Source: Labrenzia sp. PHM005
Lineage (GTDB): Bacteria; Pseudomonadota; Alphaproteobacteria; Rhizobiales; Stappiaceae
Direction of reading: 5' to 3'
Assembly (NCBI RefSeq): GCF_006517275.1
Contig: NZ_CP041191.1
Span: 2,599,001 to 2,663,000, forward strand
DNA: 64,000 bases
Shown here piece after piece: positions 9,643-18,979 of the stretch (position 1 is the first letter of the stretch; the number at the start of each line of letters is the position of its first letter). The notes below the pieces were generated by a model. It had not been told where the DNA came from and made no database searches. It saw only the letters and a list, made by a program, of their open reading frames with translations. The translations under genes were made by a program, and so were the position numbers.

Positions 9643-9703
9643 GGGGCATGAACCTAGCTTCTTATCATTTCTGCGATTAGCGGATCCGGCTTGAAAGGCA
9701 GGC

Positions 9704-11680
9704 ATGGACGACGTGTCCGAAACCGATAATCTCAAGGACGACGCATCCAGTAATGACGAAAGCCCGGCGCTGAAAGGTGTCGAAGTCATTGCCCGAGAGG
9801 TCAAACGCCTGCCAAATGGGCCGGGTGTTTACCGGATGCTCGATGAAAATGGCGACGTTCTTTATGTCGGAAAGGCCCGCAGTCTCAAGAAACGGGTGAC
9901 CAGCTACACACGGCTGCAGGGACAATCCAACCGGATTATGCGGATGATCCTGGCAACGACCGCTATGGAGTTCGTGGTCACAAAGACCGAGCCCGAAGCC
10001 CTGCTTCTGGAAGCAAATCTGATCAAGCGGCTGCGGCCGCGCTTCAATGTTCTGCTGCGGGACGACAAATCGTTCCCCTACATTCTGGTGACAGGCGATC
10101 ATGAAGCGCCTGCGATCATCAAGCACCGTGGTGCCAGAAAGCGGAAGGGCGAGTATTTTGGACCCTTTGCCTCAGCTGGCGCGGTTGATCGCACCATCAA
10201 CGCTCTGCAAAAGGCCTTTTTGATCCGGACCTGTTCCGACAGTTATTACGAGAACCGGTCCAGGCCATGCCTGCAGTACCAGATCAAGCGTTGCGCCGGA
10301 CCTTGTACCGGTGAAATAGCGGCTGAGGACTATGCGGGCCTTGTGTCGGAAGCCAAGGCGTTTCTGTCCGGCCGCAGCCAGTTGATCAAGGAACAGTTGG
10401 CGGAGCAGATGGAAACAGCGTCCGCCGACTTGGAATTTGAGCGGGCTGCGATCTACCGCGACCGCTTGGCCGCGCTTTCCCATGTGCAGGCTCACCAGGG
10501 GATCAATCCGCAGACCGTGGAAGAGGCCGATGTCTTTGCCATTCACCAGGAAGGCGGACAATCCTGCGTACAGGTGTTTTTCTTCCGGACAGGACAGAAC
10601 TGGGGCAACCGGGCCTATTTTCCCAAAGCCGACAAATCCTGGGACGAGGCGGATATTCTGGAAAGCTTCCTGGCGCAGTTTTATGACGACAAACCAGCCC
10701 CCAAACAGATCCTCCTGTCCAATCCGCTGAGTGAACAGGACCTCCTGGCCGAAGCGCTCACCGAGCGCATGGGCCGCAAGGTCGACGTCTCTGTTCCCAA
10801 GCGTGGGGAGAAGAAAGAGCTCGTCGCGCATGCGCTGACCAATGCGCGGGAGGCGCTGGGCCGGCGCTTGGCCGAAACCTCGAGCCAGGCACGGTTGCTC
10901 AAAGGCGTTGCGGAAGCTTTCGATCTGGACAACCAACCTCGGCGCATCGAGGTCTACGACAACTCGCACATCATGGGCACAAATGCCGTTGGCGGCATGA
11001 TTGTCGCGGGCGCTGAAGGCTTTGCCAAAGCTCAGTACCGGAAGTTCAACATCAAATCGGAAGATCTGGTGCCGGGCGACGACTACGGAATGATGCGAGA
11101 AGTTCTCTCCCGACGCTTCTCCAGGCTCTTAAAAGAACATGCACGGCCCGAAAGCATGGCGGATGATGTGGTGGGCGCTGAAGCTGGTGCGGACACTGAT
11201 GAGGCTGATATGCCCGTCGAAACTGACATCCCCGCCTGGCCGGATCTGGTGCTGATCGATGGCGGTCAGGGGCAGCTGACGGCCGCCCGGGAAACGCTAG
11301 AAGAGCTTGGCATTACGGACGTACCTCTAGTGGGTATCGCCAAAGGGCCCGACCGGGATGCGGGCCGTGAGAAATTCTTCATTCCAGGCCGGCAATCCTT
11401 CATGCTGCCCGAACGCGATCCAGTGCTCTATTTTGTCCAGCGTCTCCGCGATGAAGCGCACCGATTTGCCATTGGTTCGCATCGGGCGCGCCGGAAGAAA
11501 GACATAGCCAAGAACCCGTTGGATGAGATTGCCGGTATCGGCCCAACCCGCAAGAAGGCACTGCTGTCACACTTCGGCACGGCCAAAGCCGTGTCAAAAG
11601 CGGGGGTGGAAGATCTTGCGGCCGTTCCGGGCATTTCCGAAGCCATCGCCCGCCTGGTTTATGATCATTTCCACGAGTGA
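9704..11680 (+). CDS. uvrC: UvrABC excinuclease subunit C
   Basis: 658 residues. UvrC makes the dual incisions on either side of a UvrB-bound lesion. The N-terminal GIY-YIG nuclease (about 32-110) shows [21 protein letters not shown] Cys-rich stretch ([17 protein letters not shown]) follows, then a UVR helix pair that docks on UvrB (about 215-250). The C-terminal RNase H-like endonuclease carries [14 protein letters not shown] and [11 protein letters not shown]. Tandem helix-hairpin-helix motifs end the protein (about 605-655). An acidic insertion (about 485-510, [15 protein letters not shown]) precedes the DGGQGQ motif. The partner gene uvrB is in the same window at 36-39 kb on the other strand. 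Confidence 0.96.
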   Translation: MDDVSETDNLKDDASSNDESPALKGVEVIAREVKRLPNGPGVYRMLDENGDVLYVGKARSLKKRVTSYTRLQGQSNRIMRMILATTAMEFVVTKTEPEALLLEANLIKRLRPRFNVLLRDDKSFPYILVTGDHEAPAIIKHRGARKRKGEYFGPFASAGAVDRTINALQKAFLIRTCSDSYYENRSRPCLQYQIKRCAGPCTGEIAAEDYAGLVSEAKAFLSGRSQLIKEQLAEQMETASADLEFERAAIYRDRLAALSHVQAHQGINPQTVEEADVFAIHQEGGQSCVQVFFFRTGQNWGNRAYFPKADKSWDEADILESFLAQFYDDKPAPKQILLSNPLSEQDLLAEALTERMGRKVDVSVPKRGEKKELVAHALTNAREALGRRLAETSSQARLLKGVAEAFDLDNQPRRIEVYDNSHIMGTNAVGGMIVAGAEGFAKAQYRKFNIKSEDLVPGDDYGMMREVLSRRFSRLLKEHARPESMADDVVGAEAGADTDEADMPVETDIPAWPDLVLIDGGQGQLTAARETLEELGITDVPLVGIAKGPDRDAGREKFFIPGRQSFMLPERDPVLYFVQRLRDEAHRFAIGSHRARRKKDIAKNPLDEIAGIGPTRKKALLSHFGTAKAVSKAGVEDLAAVPGISEAIARLVYDHFHE

Positions 11681-11806
11681 GTTTGTTTTTCTGCGCAGAC
11701 GCAATAAAAGAGCGGGTGCTGCGGCTTAGAGCACTTTTGAACAATACGGGGTCACTTGATGGATTCAAATCTGCTCTAGTTGCCTTTGAACGTCTAAGGA
11801 AAACTT

Positions 11807-12913
11807 TTGCCAAGATCCCCCAATGACATTTCCCGGATGTTCCGCAAGTTGTTAGGGCTTGCGGCATGGTGTGCAGCGCTTGGGGCTATCTGTGCCAGCG
11901 CGCTTGGCCTGTCATCATTTCTGGCACCTGATTATTGGCTCTCCGACAACATGAGCTTCTTCCTTTGGCAATTCCTCTATGCAGGGTTTGGTGGGGTGTT
12001 GCTCGGAGCGATTGGCCTCTTATTGGCTCATCGGTTTCAGGCGCTCTATCGCCTGACCGTTGCCGTTGCCGCGATCGCAATAGTGTCGCTTGCGGTTCTG
12101 ACCGGCTTTCGAACCGTTGAAAACACAATTGATTTTGTGCAGCCATCGGACGAAGTCCATACGCTCAAAATCGCTTCGATCAATCTGGAGGCGCTGTTCC
12201 TCGGTGATCCGATCCTTGAAGCCTACCTGGAAGAGGTCGATGCCGATGTGATTGTCTTTCAAGAGACGATCTGGAACTTGCAGAAGTGGCAGTGGCAGCG
12301 GCGTGGCCTGCCCATCGGCGGTACGGATAATGGGATTTATCCGGCCAACTATCATGTCGGCCAGCTGGGCGGACTGGTGGTATTCTCCAGATTTCCGATC
12401 GAGGACACGGCGTCAATCGTGATTCCCGGTGTCTCGATGCCAGGTGCCAATGTTTATCACGATGCCGACCGGGAAATTTTATCGCTATCTTTGCTTGTCG
12501 GGGGACAGAAGGTCAACCTTGTCGCCGTTCATCCGGATAGCCCCCGGACCCAGCCACGCTGGCAAAACAAACGCTCCTATCTGGACATAATGGACGAAGC
12601 AATCGCGCAATTGCGCCAGGAAAACCCCGCACCGATTGTTGCGATTGGGGATTGGAACAGCGCTCCTTGGTCGGCCCGTTTCCAAGGGTCATTGACCCAA
12701 AACGATCTCAAAACCGCTTATCCGAATGGCATCCCGCAGCCAACGCGGTATTTCTATGACTACCGGCTGCGCTGGATTATCGGTGCTCCCGTTGACCAGG
12801 TCGCGGTTTCAGACGATGTCGGCATCGAAGATGTGGCACTTGGCCCACATATCGGGTCGGACCACAGGCCATTGATTGTTACGTTGCAGCTTGCTGAGGT
12901 GGCAAAAAACTGA
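11807..12913 (+). CDS. Membrane-anchored endonuclease/exonuclease/phosphatase-fold protein
   Basis: 368 residues if the TTG at 11807 is used (AAGGA lies 6 bases upstream). The alternative ATG at 11837 gives MFRKLLGLA. Three N-terminal hydrophobic helices (about 10-93) are followed by an EEP domain. Metal/catalytic signatures are SINLEAL, VDADVIVFQETIWNLQKW (Glu ligand), GDWNSAPWSARF (catalytic Asp/Asn) and IGSDHRPLIVTLQL (terminal Asp-His). The family hydrolyses phosphodiesters or phosphomonoesters. The catalytic domain probably faces the periplasm, as in YafD/VanX-linked relatives, but the substrate is unknown. The stop overlaps the ribosome-binding site of a 35-codon ORF. Confidence 0.85.
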   Translation: MPRSPNDISRMFRKLLGLAAWCAALGAICASALGLSSFLAPDYWLSDNMSFFLWQFLYAGFGGVLLGAIGLLLAHRFQALYRLTVAVAAIAIVSLAVLTGFRTVENTIDFVQPSDEVHTLKIASINLEALFLGDPILEAYLEEVDADVIVFQETIWNLQKWQWQRRGLPIGGTDNGIYPANYHVGQLGGLVVFSRFPIEDTASIVIPGVSMPGANVYHDADREILSLSLLVGGQKVNLVAVHPDSPRTQPRWQNKRSYLDIMDEAIAQLRQENPAPIVAIGDWNSAPWSARFQGSLTQNDLKTAYPNGIPQPTRYFYDYRLRWIIGAPVDQVAVSDDVGIEDVALGPHIGSDHRPLIVTLQLAEVAKN

Positions 12914-12920
12914 GGCGCGG

Positions 12921-13028
12921 ATGACACGTCTGCATTCCTCTGTGGGCTGGGTCAGAAAACAATTGAGCTTGCGCTCAGGATTGGAAAAACTGCAGCGGAC
13001 TTTTGACCGATTCCTGCGGAAAGCCTAA
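12921..13028 (+). CDS. Possible 35-residue basic peptide coupled to tdk
   Basis: The ORF starts MTRLHSSVGWVRKQ, ends FDRFLRKA, and is Arg/Lys-rich with amphipathic helical character. GAGG lies 5 bases before the ATG. Its TAA stop shares one base with the tdk ATG (TAATG), the arrangement seen with translational coupling. It starts 7 bases after the stop of the upstream EEP gene. I recognise no homologue. It could be a real microprotein, a translated leader or chance. Confidence 0.4.
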   Translation: MTRLHSSVGWVRKQLSLRSGLEKLQRTFDRFLRKA

Positions 13029-13615
13029 TGGCCAAACTCTACTTCAATTACTCCTCGATGAACGCGGGCAAATCGACAGTCCTGCTGCAAGCCTCCTATA
13101 ATTACGAGGAGCGTGGAATGAACACGCTGCTCCTGATTGCGGCATTTGATGACCGCGCAGGCAAGGGAAGGATTGCTTCGCGCATCGGATTGGCAGCGGA
13201 TGCGGATGTGTTTTCCGCAGCCGATGACCTTTTTGATCATGTGGTGGCTGATAGAAAAAACCGGGAAATTCACGCGGTTTTGGTCGATGAAGCGCAGTTT
13301 CTGACGGAGGAACAGGTGTGGCAACTGGCGCGGGTTGCCGATGAATTGCGTATTCCGGTGATGTGTTTTGGGCTGCGCACAGACTTTCAGGGAAAACTGT
13401 TCCCGGGCAGTTCGGCGCTGCTTGCGATTTCCGATAACCTGAAGGAGATCAAGGCGGTTTGCTGGTGTGGACGAAAAGCAACGATGGTGGCCCGGCTGGA
13501 TGTTGATGGCAATATTGTTGATGAGGGTGATCAGGTCGTGATTGGCGGCAATGAGACCTACATTTCTTTGTGTCGGCGCCATTGGTCCGAGAAAAATCTT
13601 GGCGGTCAGGATTAG
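13028..13615 (+). CDS. tdk: Thymidine kinase, type II
   Basis: 195 residues, the standard length for bacterial TK1-type enzymes, which phosphorylate (deoxy)thymidine with ATP in the salvage pathway. The Walker A region is YSSMNAGKSTVLLQ near residues 6-19. Walker B with the catalytic Glu is VLVDEAQFL (about 84-92). The structural zinc site is CWCGRKA plus CRRHW near the C-terminus, and the lasso region VIGGNETYISLC binds thymidine. The start overlaps the stop of a small upstream ORF. Confidence 0.95.
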   Translation: MAKLYFNYSSMNAGKSTVLLQASYNYEERGMNTLLLIAAFDDRAGKGRIASRIGLAADADVFSAADDLFDHVVADRKNREIHAVLVDEAQFLTEEQVWQLARVADELRIPVMCFGLRTDFQGKLFPGSSALLAISDNLKEIKAVCWCGRKATMVARLDVDGNIVDEGDQVVIGGNETYISLCRRHWSEKNLGGQD

Positions 13616-13705
13616 CGGATAACAGCCGCGTGCAAACGGACGGCTTGAAGCGCTGGCTGGACCGGCCTAAAAGAACGGCAGGAACTTCTTGAGAAGGATG
13701 GCCAC

Positions 13706-13993
13706 ATGTTCGGCAAAGTGTTGAAGTCATTGTTTGGGACGTCTGAAGGCGGTCAAAAGACCGGTAGCAGTGTCTCAGTTGACTATGACAGCTACACAAT
13801 CATCGCGGAACCGCAGCAATCCGGCGGTCAGTGGCAAGTTCGCGGCCGGATCGAGAAACAGGTCGGAGAAGACCTGAAAAGCCATGTCTTCATCCGGGCA
13901 GATACTCTGCCGGGCGAGAGCGAAGCGGCCAACGAGATGATCCGCAAAGCCAAATTGATGATCGATCAACAGGGCGATACCATATTCAAGTGA
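13706..13993 (+). CDS. HlyU-family small protein
   Basis: 95 residues, beginning MFGKVLKSLFG. The core is SYTIIAEPQQSGGQWQVRG and the end is a DxxPGESEAANEMIRKAKLMIDQQGD-like helix, which is the HlyU/DUF family pattern widespread in Alphaproteobacteria. The name comes from the Vibrio haemolysin activator HlyU, but that annotation is weakly supported for these short proteins and no DNA-binding helix-turn-helix is evident. AAGGA lies upstream of the ATG. It sits between tdk and pgsA, with no functional link visible. Confidence 0.8.
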   Translation: MFGKVLKSLFGTSEGGQKTGSSVSVDYDSYTIIAEPQQSGGQWQVRGRIEKQVGEDLKSHVFIRADTLPGESEAANEMIRKAKLMIDQQGDTIFK

Positions 13994-14129
13994 AGGGCAA
14001 GGCCGGACAGATTGAAAGGCTCCGAATTTTTGGACCAGCCTGCCGGTAGCATTTAGAGCCTGAATGTCCGGCCAAAGAACCCATCACCTTCCCCGAATAG
14101 CCTGAAACAGACCGGTGTTAGAAAGCCAA

Positions 14130-14711
14130 ATGAAAAACAGCGTCGCCTTCAGCCTGCCAAATCTTTTGACATATGGGCGGATCTTGGCAGTCCCTGCCGT
14201 GGCTGTTTGCTTTTATTTTGAAGGCACAACACCGAGGTGGATCGCGCTTGGCCTGTTCATTCTTGCTGCCATCACTGATTTCTTCGACGGATATCTCGCA
14301 CGGGCCTGGCAACAGCAATCTGCACTTGGCCGGATGCTCGACCCGATTGCCGACAAGCTTCTGGTTTCCGTCGTCCTGTTGATGCTGGCGGCAGATGGCA
14401 CCATTGGCGGATGGTCTCTGGTGGCCGCAATCATTATCTTGTGCCGCGAAATCCTGGTGTCTGGTTTGCGGGAATTCCTGGCCGAACTGCAGGTTAGTGT
14501 TCCGGTGACCCAACTGGCCAAATGGAAAACAACACTTCAGATGATAGCCATCGGTTTTCTGCTGGCCGGACCTGCGGGTGATACGATCTTTCCGTATACG
14601 TCTTTAACGGGTCTGATCGCGCTTTGGGTGGCAGCCACTCTGACCCTATATACGGGCTATGATTATTTCCGGGCCGGTATTGGGCATTTGATTACGGAAC
14701 AAGCCCCGTAA
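14130..14711 (+). CDS. pgsA: CDP-diacylglycerol-glycerol-3-phosphate 3-phosphatidyltransferase
   Basis: 193 residues from the ATG at 14130; a GTG at 14115 would add MLESQ. It makes phosphatidylglycerol phosphate from CDP-DAG and glycerol-3-phosphate in the inner membrane. The CDP-alcohol phosphotransferase signature is complete: DFFDGYLARAW, then GRMLDPIADKLL (D-x2-DG-x2-AR-x8-G-x3-D-x3-D). Six hydrophobic helices are recognisable. It lies just ahead of moaD and moaE, a common alphaproteobacterial neighbourhood with uvrC, and is probably transcribed with them. Confidence 0.94.
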   Translation: MKNSVAFSLPNLLTYGRILAVPAVAVCFYFEGTTPRWIALGLFILAAITDFFDGYLARAWQQQSALGRMLDPIADKLLVSVVLLMLAADGTIGGWSLVAAIIILCREILVSGLREFLAELQVSVPVTQLAKWKTTLQMIAIGFLLAGPAGDTIFPYTSLTGLIALWVAATLTLYTGYDYFRAGIGHLITEQAP

Positions 14712-14748
14712 TCAGGCCATTCAAAACCGGACAACGGTCGAGGTGTTT

Positions 14749-15000
14749 ATGAATATTCGGTATTTTGCTTGGGTACGTGAGCGTGTCGGCCTTGAGGAAG
14801 AAGCGATTGACGTTCCGGCTGAAGTTGTGACTGTAGCGGATCTGATCGGCCATCTGAAATCTTTGGATGACCGGCATGCGTTTGCCTTTGAAGATGGGGA
14901 TGCCATCCGCGTTGCCCTTGATCAGATGCATGTGGAAGCGGACGCCGAGATTGGGAACGCCAAGGAAGCGGCCTTTTTCCCGCCTATGACGGGGGGATAG
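14749..15000 (+). CDS. moaD: Molybdopterin synthase small subunit
   Basis: 83 residues from the ATG at 14749 (GAGG 5 bases upstream; a GTG at 14743 is also open). Ubiquitin-like beta-grasp fold starting MNIRYFAWVRERVG and ending in the diagnostic FPPMTGG. The terminal Gly-Gly is thiocarboxylated and delivers sulfur to precursor Z in molybdenum-cofactor synthesis. It is followed 3 bases later by moaE, its catalytic partner. Confidence 0.95.
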   Translation: MNIRYFAWVRERVGLEEEAIDVPAEVVTVADLIGHLKSLDDRHAFAFEDGDAIRVALDQMHVEADAEIGNAKEAAFFPPMTGG

Positions 15001-15003
15001 GCG

Positions 15004-15471
15004 ATGTCCGTTGAGGCAACCGTCCGGGTTCAAACCGGGGATTTTGAGGCTCAGGTAGAAGCGGACCGGCTAGCAAAGGAGCGCAAAGATGTTGGCGCTC
15101 TCGTCAGCTTTACCGGACTTTGCCGGGATGAAGCCGGCACATTGGCCGCTTTGGAGCTTGAGCATTATCCAGGGATGGCAGAGGCGGAACTCGGCCGCAT
15201 TGCCGATGAGGCCTTGAAACGGTGGCCTCTGACGGGGCTTACCGTAGTTCACCGGTATGGAAAAATCCGGCCAGGTGAGCAAATTGTACTCGTCGTTGCC
15301 GCGTCTGCTCACCGGCGGGCCGCTTTTGAAGCTGCAGACTTCTTGATGGATTTCTTGAAGACCCGGGCACCGTTCTGGAAAAAAGAACACTTCTTGTCCG
15401 GGCAATCGGAAAGCTGGGTTGCTGCAAAGGCAGACGACGATGCCGACGCAGGCAGGTGGATAGAATCCTAA
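15004..15471 (+). CDS. moaE: Molybdopterin synthase catalytic subunit
   Basis: 155 residues. MoaE forms the heterotetramer with MoaD and converts precursor Z into molybdopterin. Visible signatures are GALVSFTGLCRDEAG, LELEHYPGMAEAEL, VVHRYGKIRPGEQIVLVVAASAHR and the C-terminal catalytic-lysine region RAPFWKKEHF. It starts 3 bases after moaD. Confidence 0.96.
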   Translation: MSVEATVRVQTGDFEAQVEADRLAKERKDVGALVSFTGLCRDEAGTLAALELEHYPGMAEAELGRIADEALKRWPLTGLTVVHRYGKIRPGEQIVLVVAASAHRRAAFEAADFLMDFLKTRAPFWKKEHFLSGQSESWVAAKADDDADAGRWIES

Positions 15472-15564
15472 CGGCCTTTCAGCCTATATGGTAGATCGGT
15501 GCAACACTTCACCTCTTCCGGCTCTCTTTCCGGGAGATCTCATCGCGCTTGAACGGACCAACTT

Positions 15565-16863
15565 GTGAAACACAGCGATACTGCGACTGAATACTCCCCT
15601 GCCGCCTCCGGCACTGCACCGGCAGCCGGAAGGGGCAAAGCCGAGGTTCTGCGCGACCCAGGAATCCCGTTTGCCGAATTTGTGACCATCATTGCGCTAT
15701 TGATGGCGCTGAATGCCCTGGCTATCGATGTTATGCTCCCGGCGCTGCCTGCCATAGGCGAGGCGCTCAAAATTCAGGAAGAAAACAACCGGCAAATGGT
15801 CTTGCTGCTTTATCTCGTCGGCTTTGGCGGTGGGCAGCTGTTCTTCGGCCCGATTGCAGACACCTTGGGCCGGCGCAAGGTTTTGATCGGCGGACTTGCC
15901 CTTTACAGCCTTGCCAGTGTCGCGGCGATCTTAACCAATGACCTGACCCAGTTTCTCGCTGCCCGGGTTCTGCAAGGGGTGGGCTGCGCTGCCGCGCGAG
16001 TGACAGCCCTTTCCATTGTCCGCGATTGTTTTACCGGCCGGCGGATGGCGAAGGTGATGTCTCTTGTGATGATGGTGTTTATGGCTGTGCCGATTGTGGC
16101 GCCGTCCATCGGACAGGCGATCTTGTTTGTTGCCGGCTGGCACTGGATCTTCACGATGCTGCTTGCGGCTGGTGTCGGCATGCTGGCCTGGACCGGTCTG
16201 CGTCTGCCTGAAACGCTAGCGCCGGAACACCGCCAGCCGATGGTGGTGTCAAACATCGCCGGGGCCTATTGGAAAGCGCTGACGACCCAGGTCACGTTCG
16301 GCTACACCATCGGCCTCGCGTTCATTTTCGGCGGCTTGTTTGCCTTCTTGGCCATGTCTCAGCAGATATTCGTCGACGTGTTTGGGCTCGGCGCCTATTT
16401 CCCGCTGGTGTTTGCCGCAATTGCCATTGCCATGGCCGGTTCGTCCTTCATGAATGCGCGACTGGTCGAGGCGATCGGTATGCGGCGCCTGTCGCATGCG
16501 GCTGCGTTGGCATTTACCGCTCTGGGATTTTCGATCGCCGCGGTTGCTGCGGCCGGATTTGAGAACCTTTGGCTCTTCCTGATTTTGACCACCCTAGTCA
16601 TGACGACATTTGGTTTTCTTGGGGCAAACTTCAACACCATGGCCATGGAGCCTCTTGGTGACATTGCCGGCACTGCTTCGTCGGTCATTGGCTTTGTCAG
16701 TACGCTCGGGGGCGCGATCCTTGGATATCTGATGGGGCAGATGTTCGACGGATCGACCTTGCCCCTTGGTCTGGCGTTTGGCTTTTATGGGGTTGCTGCA
16801 ATCGCCTGCATCCTGTTTGCCGAAAGAGGCAGCATGTTCCACGCACTGGAGCGCGCCGAATAA
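15565..16863 (+). CDS. Bcr/CflA-family multidrug MFS transporter
   Basis: 432 residues starting at a GTG with only a weak ribosome-binding site. A polar leader of about 35 residues precedes 12 predicted TM helices. The DHA1/Bcr-type motifs are NALAIDVMLPALPAIGEAL in TM1, GQLFFGPIADTLGRRKVL (motif A, loop 2-3), ARVLQGVGCAAARV and RDCFTGRRMAKVMS. Members export drugs such as bicyclomycin or chloramphenicol, or native metabolites, by proton antiport. It stands alone, and its natural substrate is unknown. Confidence 0.9.
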   Translation: MKHSDTATEYSPAASGTAPAAGRGKAEVLRDPGIPFAEFVTIIALLMALNALAIDVMLPALPAIGEALKIQEENNRQMVLLLYLVGFGGGQLFFGPIADTLGRRKVLIGGLALYSLASVAAILTNDLTQFLAARVLQGVGCAAARVTALSIVRDCFTGRRMAKVMSLVMMVFMAVPIVAPSIGQAILFVAGWHWIFTMLLAAGVGMLAWTGLRLPETLAPEHRQPMVVSNIAGAYWKALTTQVTFGYTIGLAFIFGGLFAFLAMSQQIFVDVFGLGAYFPLVFAAIAIAMAGSSFMNARLVEAIGMRRLSHAAALAFTALGFSIAAVAAAGFENLWLFLILTTLVMTTFGFLGANFNTMAMEPLGDIAGTASSVIGFVSTLGGAILGYLMGQMFDGSTLPLGLAFGFYGVAAIACILFAERGSMFHALERAE

Positions 16864-17345
16864 CGGATCCGACCGCAAATTCGTCCAGATACTATCTCAG
16901 GCTAGCGGCGAGCTGACCATTCGTCCTATGACAAGCGCGCACGGTGCGTAGCGTTTTGTCATGGCGAGTGAGAAGACAAGAACTTTTGCCAAAATGTTGT
17001 TGTGAACTTCGCTGACCGGCGGCCCTTTGCTAATCTCCGACTATTCAATGCCGTTTTTGTTTCCGTATTTAACATCATGAGAATTCAAAATACCGGGCAG
17101 TAATCGAAGAGGTTGCCACGCTCGTGAAGTTGAATATTGAAATGATGGAAGAAAATTACTCAAATATGCCAGTGCTATATTTGCAGGTTGGGTAATTTCA
17201 GAGGTTGTGTCAGCTTCTGTATGTATTCCTGATTGTTTGTTGCTCTGTGTGTGGACGGGTTTTTACTTCAAGACATATTCTTCCTTAGGTGTTTGTTTTA
17301 TATTCTCAGCCTCAATGAGAGGGGTTTACCTGAGGCGAGCTCAGT
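16864..17345. other. AT-rich intergenic region
   Basis: About 480 bases, visibly more AT-rich than the flanking genes, especially 17080-17330. No ORF with family resemblance, tRNA or convincing hairpin is seen. It presumably holds the promoter of the binding-protein gene that follows. The composition shift could mark old insertion or loss of a gene. Confidence 0.5.
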
Positions 17346-18137
17346 ATGCGAAATTTCAAGAATGCTAAAAAGTTAGCAGGATATGTCGCTTCGTTATTAA
17401 GTTCATTTGTTCCGGCATTAGCGACGGCAGATGAGATTTTGGTTGGTGTGGAGGACTTGAGCTACTATCCGCACTATACATTTGATGATGGGGAATACCG
17501 CGGTTTTGGACGAGCGCTGTTGGATGCCTGGGCAGAAGACCGCGGGCACCAATTGTTTTTCAAACCCTTTCCAATCAAGCGCCTGATGCTCTCGCTCGTC
17601 AACGGTGAGATCGACCTGAAATATCCAGACAACCGGTATTGGGGGCAGGATGTAAAGGCCGCCAAGGATGTTTTCTATTCCGAGAAAGTCGTTGAATACA
17701 TTGATGGCTTGTCCGTCAAACCGGACCTCATCGGTAAAGGCCCGGTGGCGGTCAAGAAACTTGGCACCTTGCGCGGCTTCACCCCTTGGGCCTGGCTCGA
17801 TGACATAGACGCCGGCGATGTAGAACTGTCCGAAGTGAATACTTTAAGCAGTTTGATCAGTCAGACACTTCTTGGCCGGATAGATGCCGCCTACGCGAAT
17901 GTATCGGTTGTTCAGTATCAGCTCTCACAGGTCGGGCAGTCAAATATGCTGCAGTTTGACCCGGGCCTGAAACATACGCGCGATTTTTATCATCTCAGTT
18001 CGGTTGGAAAACCGGAGTTGATAAAGGATTTTGACGTCTGGCTGTTGGAAAACCAGGAACGAGTCCAGAAGTTGAAACAACAGTTCGGTGTGTTGTTTCC
18101 GACTAGCATCCATAGTCATGAGCCGGATATCAGGTAG
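17346..18137 (+). CDS. Stand-alone periplasmic solute-binding protein (PBPb-like)
   Basis: 263 residues. A signal peptide (MRNFKNAKKLAGYVASLLSSFVPALATA) is followed by a family-3-type binding fold starting DEILVGVEDLSYYPHYTFDDGEYRGFGRAL. The hinge/second-lobe segment is KLGTLRGFTPWAWLDDIDAGDVELSEVNT, and the end is DFDVWLLENQERVQKLKQQF. The pattern matches extracellular amino-acid-binding proteins, but no permease or ATPase gene is adjacent. It may therefore feed a distant transporter or act as a periplasmic sensor. GC content appears lower than in the neighbours at the 5' end. Confidence 0.75.
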   Translation: MRNFKNAKKLAGYVASLLSSFVPALATADEILVGVEDLSYYPHYTFDDGEYRGFGRALLDAWAEDRGHQLFFKPFPIKRLMLSLVNGEIDLKYPDNRYWGQDVKAAKDVFYSEKVVEYIDGLSVKPDLIGKGPVAVKKLGTLRGFTPWAWLDDIDAGDVELSEVNTLSSLISQTLLGRIDAAYANVSVVQYQLSQVGQSNMLQFDPGLKHTRDFYHLSSVGKPELIKDFDVWLLENQERVQKLKQQFGVLFPTSIHSHEPDIR

Positions 18138-18259
18138 AGCCGATCGGATGCTGCGTGTTCTAAAAGGCCGCACCATTATTTCTTGCAAGGTGAGGGGCTC
18201 ACGTCAGCCTGTGACCACAAACGATTATTCTGGTCCATGCTTTCGTGACACAAATGAAA

Positions 18260-18281
18260 AAGCCGGGCATTGGCCCGGCTT
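18260..18281. terminator. Bidirectional terminator between convergent genes
   Basis: A perfect 9-bp stem AAGCCGGGC/GCCCGGCTT with an ATTG loop. A-rich sequence lies on the left and CTTTAT on the right, so it can serve the binding-protein gene (+) and the GST gene (-). Confidence 0.85.
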
Positions 18282-18289
18282 CTTTATAA

Positions 18290-18940
18290 CTACCGCAGTG
18301 GTGCCGGATCATTTTCCGGAACCGGAGCGGGAGGAAGTTTGGTATCGGTAAAAGCCGGGATCACGGCTTCAAAGGCGTCCAGCCAGGCCACAAGTTTTGG
18401 GTGACCTGAGCGCCAGTCGCCGTTGTAGCGGATATCCAGATAACCGAGGGCGCACGCAAGTGTCAGCGTTCCGGCGTTGATGTCGTCTGCGGACGCCGGA
18501 TGTGTTGGAACATTGGCTTCGAAATGCGCCAAAGCCCGGTCCATCTTGGCCGCTTGATAGGCATCCCAGGCCGGGTCACGGTACTTCGGTTCCTTGAAGC
18601 GTTTTTCATAGACCCGCAGGATTGCTGCATCCATCAGGCCGTTTGCAAGCGATTGATCGCGCAGCACCAGATACCGGCTTTCTCCTTCGGGAAAGAGTTT
18701 TCCGCCACCGGCAAGAAAGTCGAGGTATTCAAGGATCACGGAGCTGTCGTAGATCACTTCGCCGTTTTCCAGGACCAAGGCTGGGATCTTACCAAGCGGG
18801 TTCTGGCTTCTGAGTTCGTCAGACGGGTCCGCCGTGTTGGCTTCCACGATTTCAATCTTGTCCTTCAGACCGAGAATGGCCATGGCAAGCTTGATCTTAC
18901 GGCCAAAGGGGGAGGGTGGCGAAGATCGCAGTTTCATCAT
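18290..18940 (-). CDS. Glutathione S-transferase family protein
   Basis: 216 residues from the ATG at 18940, which has AGGAG 7 bases upstream. The N-terminal thioredoxin-like domain starts MMKLRSSPPSPFGRKIKLA; the Ser residues after the first strand supply the catalytic position. NPLGKIPALVLENGEVIYDSSVILEYLD contains the cis-Pro and the Glu/Asp-Ser motif that binds glutathione. An all-helical C-terminal domain follows (about 85-200). Such enzymes conjugate or reduce electrophiles in the cytosol. The substrate is not predictable. It precedes the RNase T2 gene's 3' end by 39 bases, same strand. Confidence 0.9.
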   Translation of the reverse strand: MMKLRSSPPSPFGRKIKLAMAILGLKDKIEIVEANTADPSDELRSQNPLGKIPALVLENGEVIYDSSVILEYLDFLAGGGKLFPEGESRYLVLRDQSLANGLMDAAILRVYEKRFKEPKYRDPAWDAYQAAKMDRALAHFEANVPTHPASADDINAGTLTLACALGYLDIRYNGDWRSGHPKLVAWLDAFEAVIPAFTDTKLPPAPVPENDPAPLR

Positions 18941-18979
18941 TCTCAAACTCCTGACAGGTTTTGAAATAGGCGGGAAATT

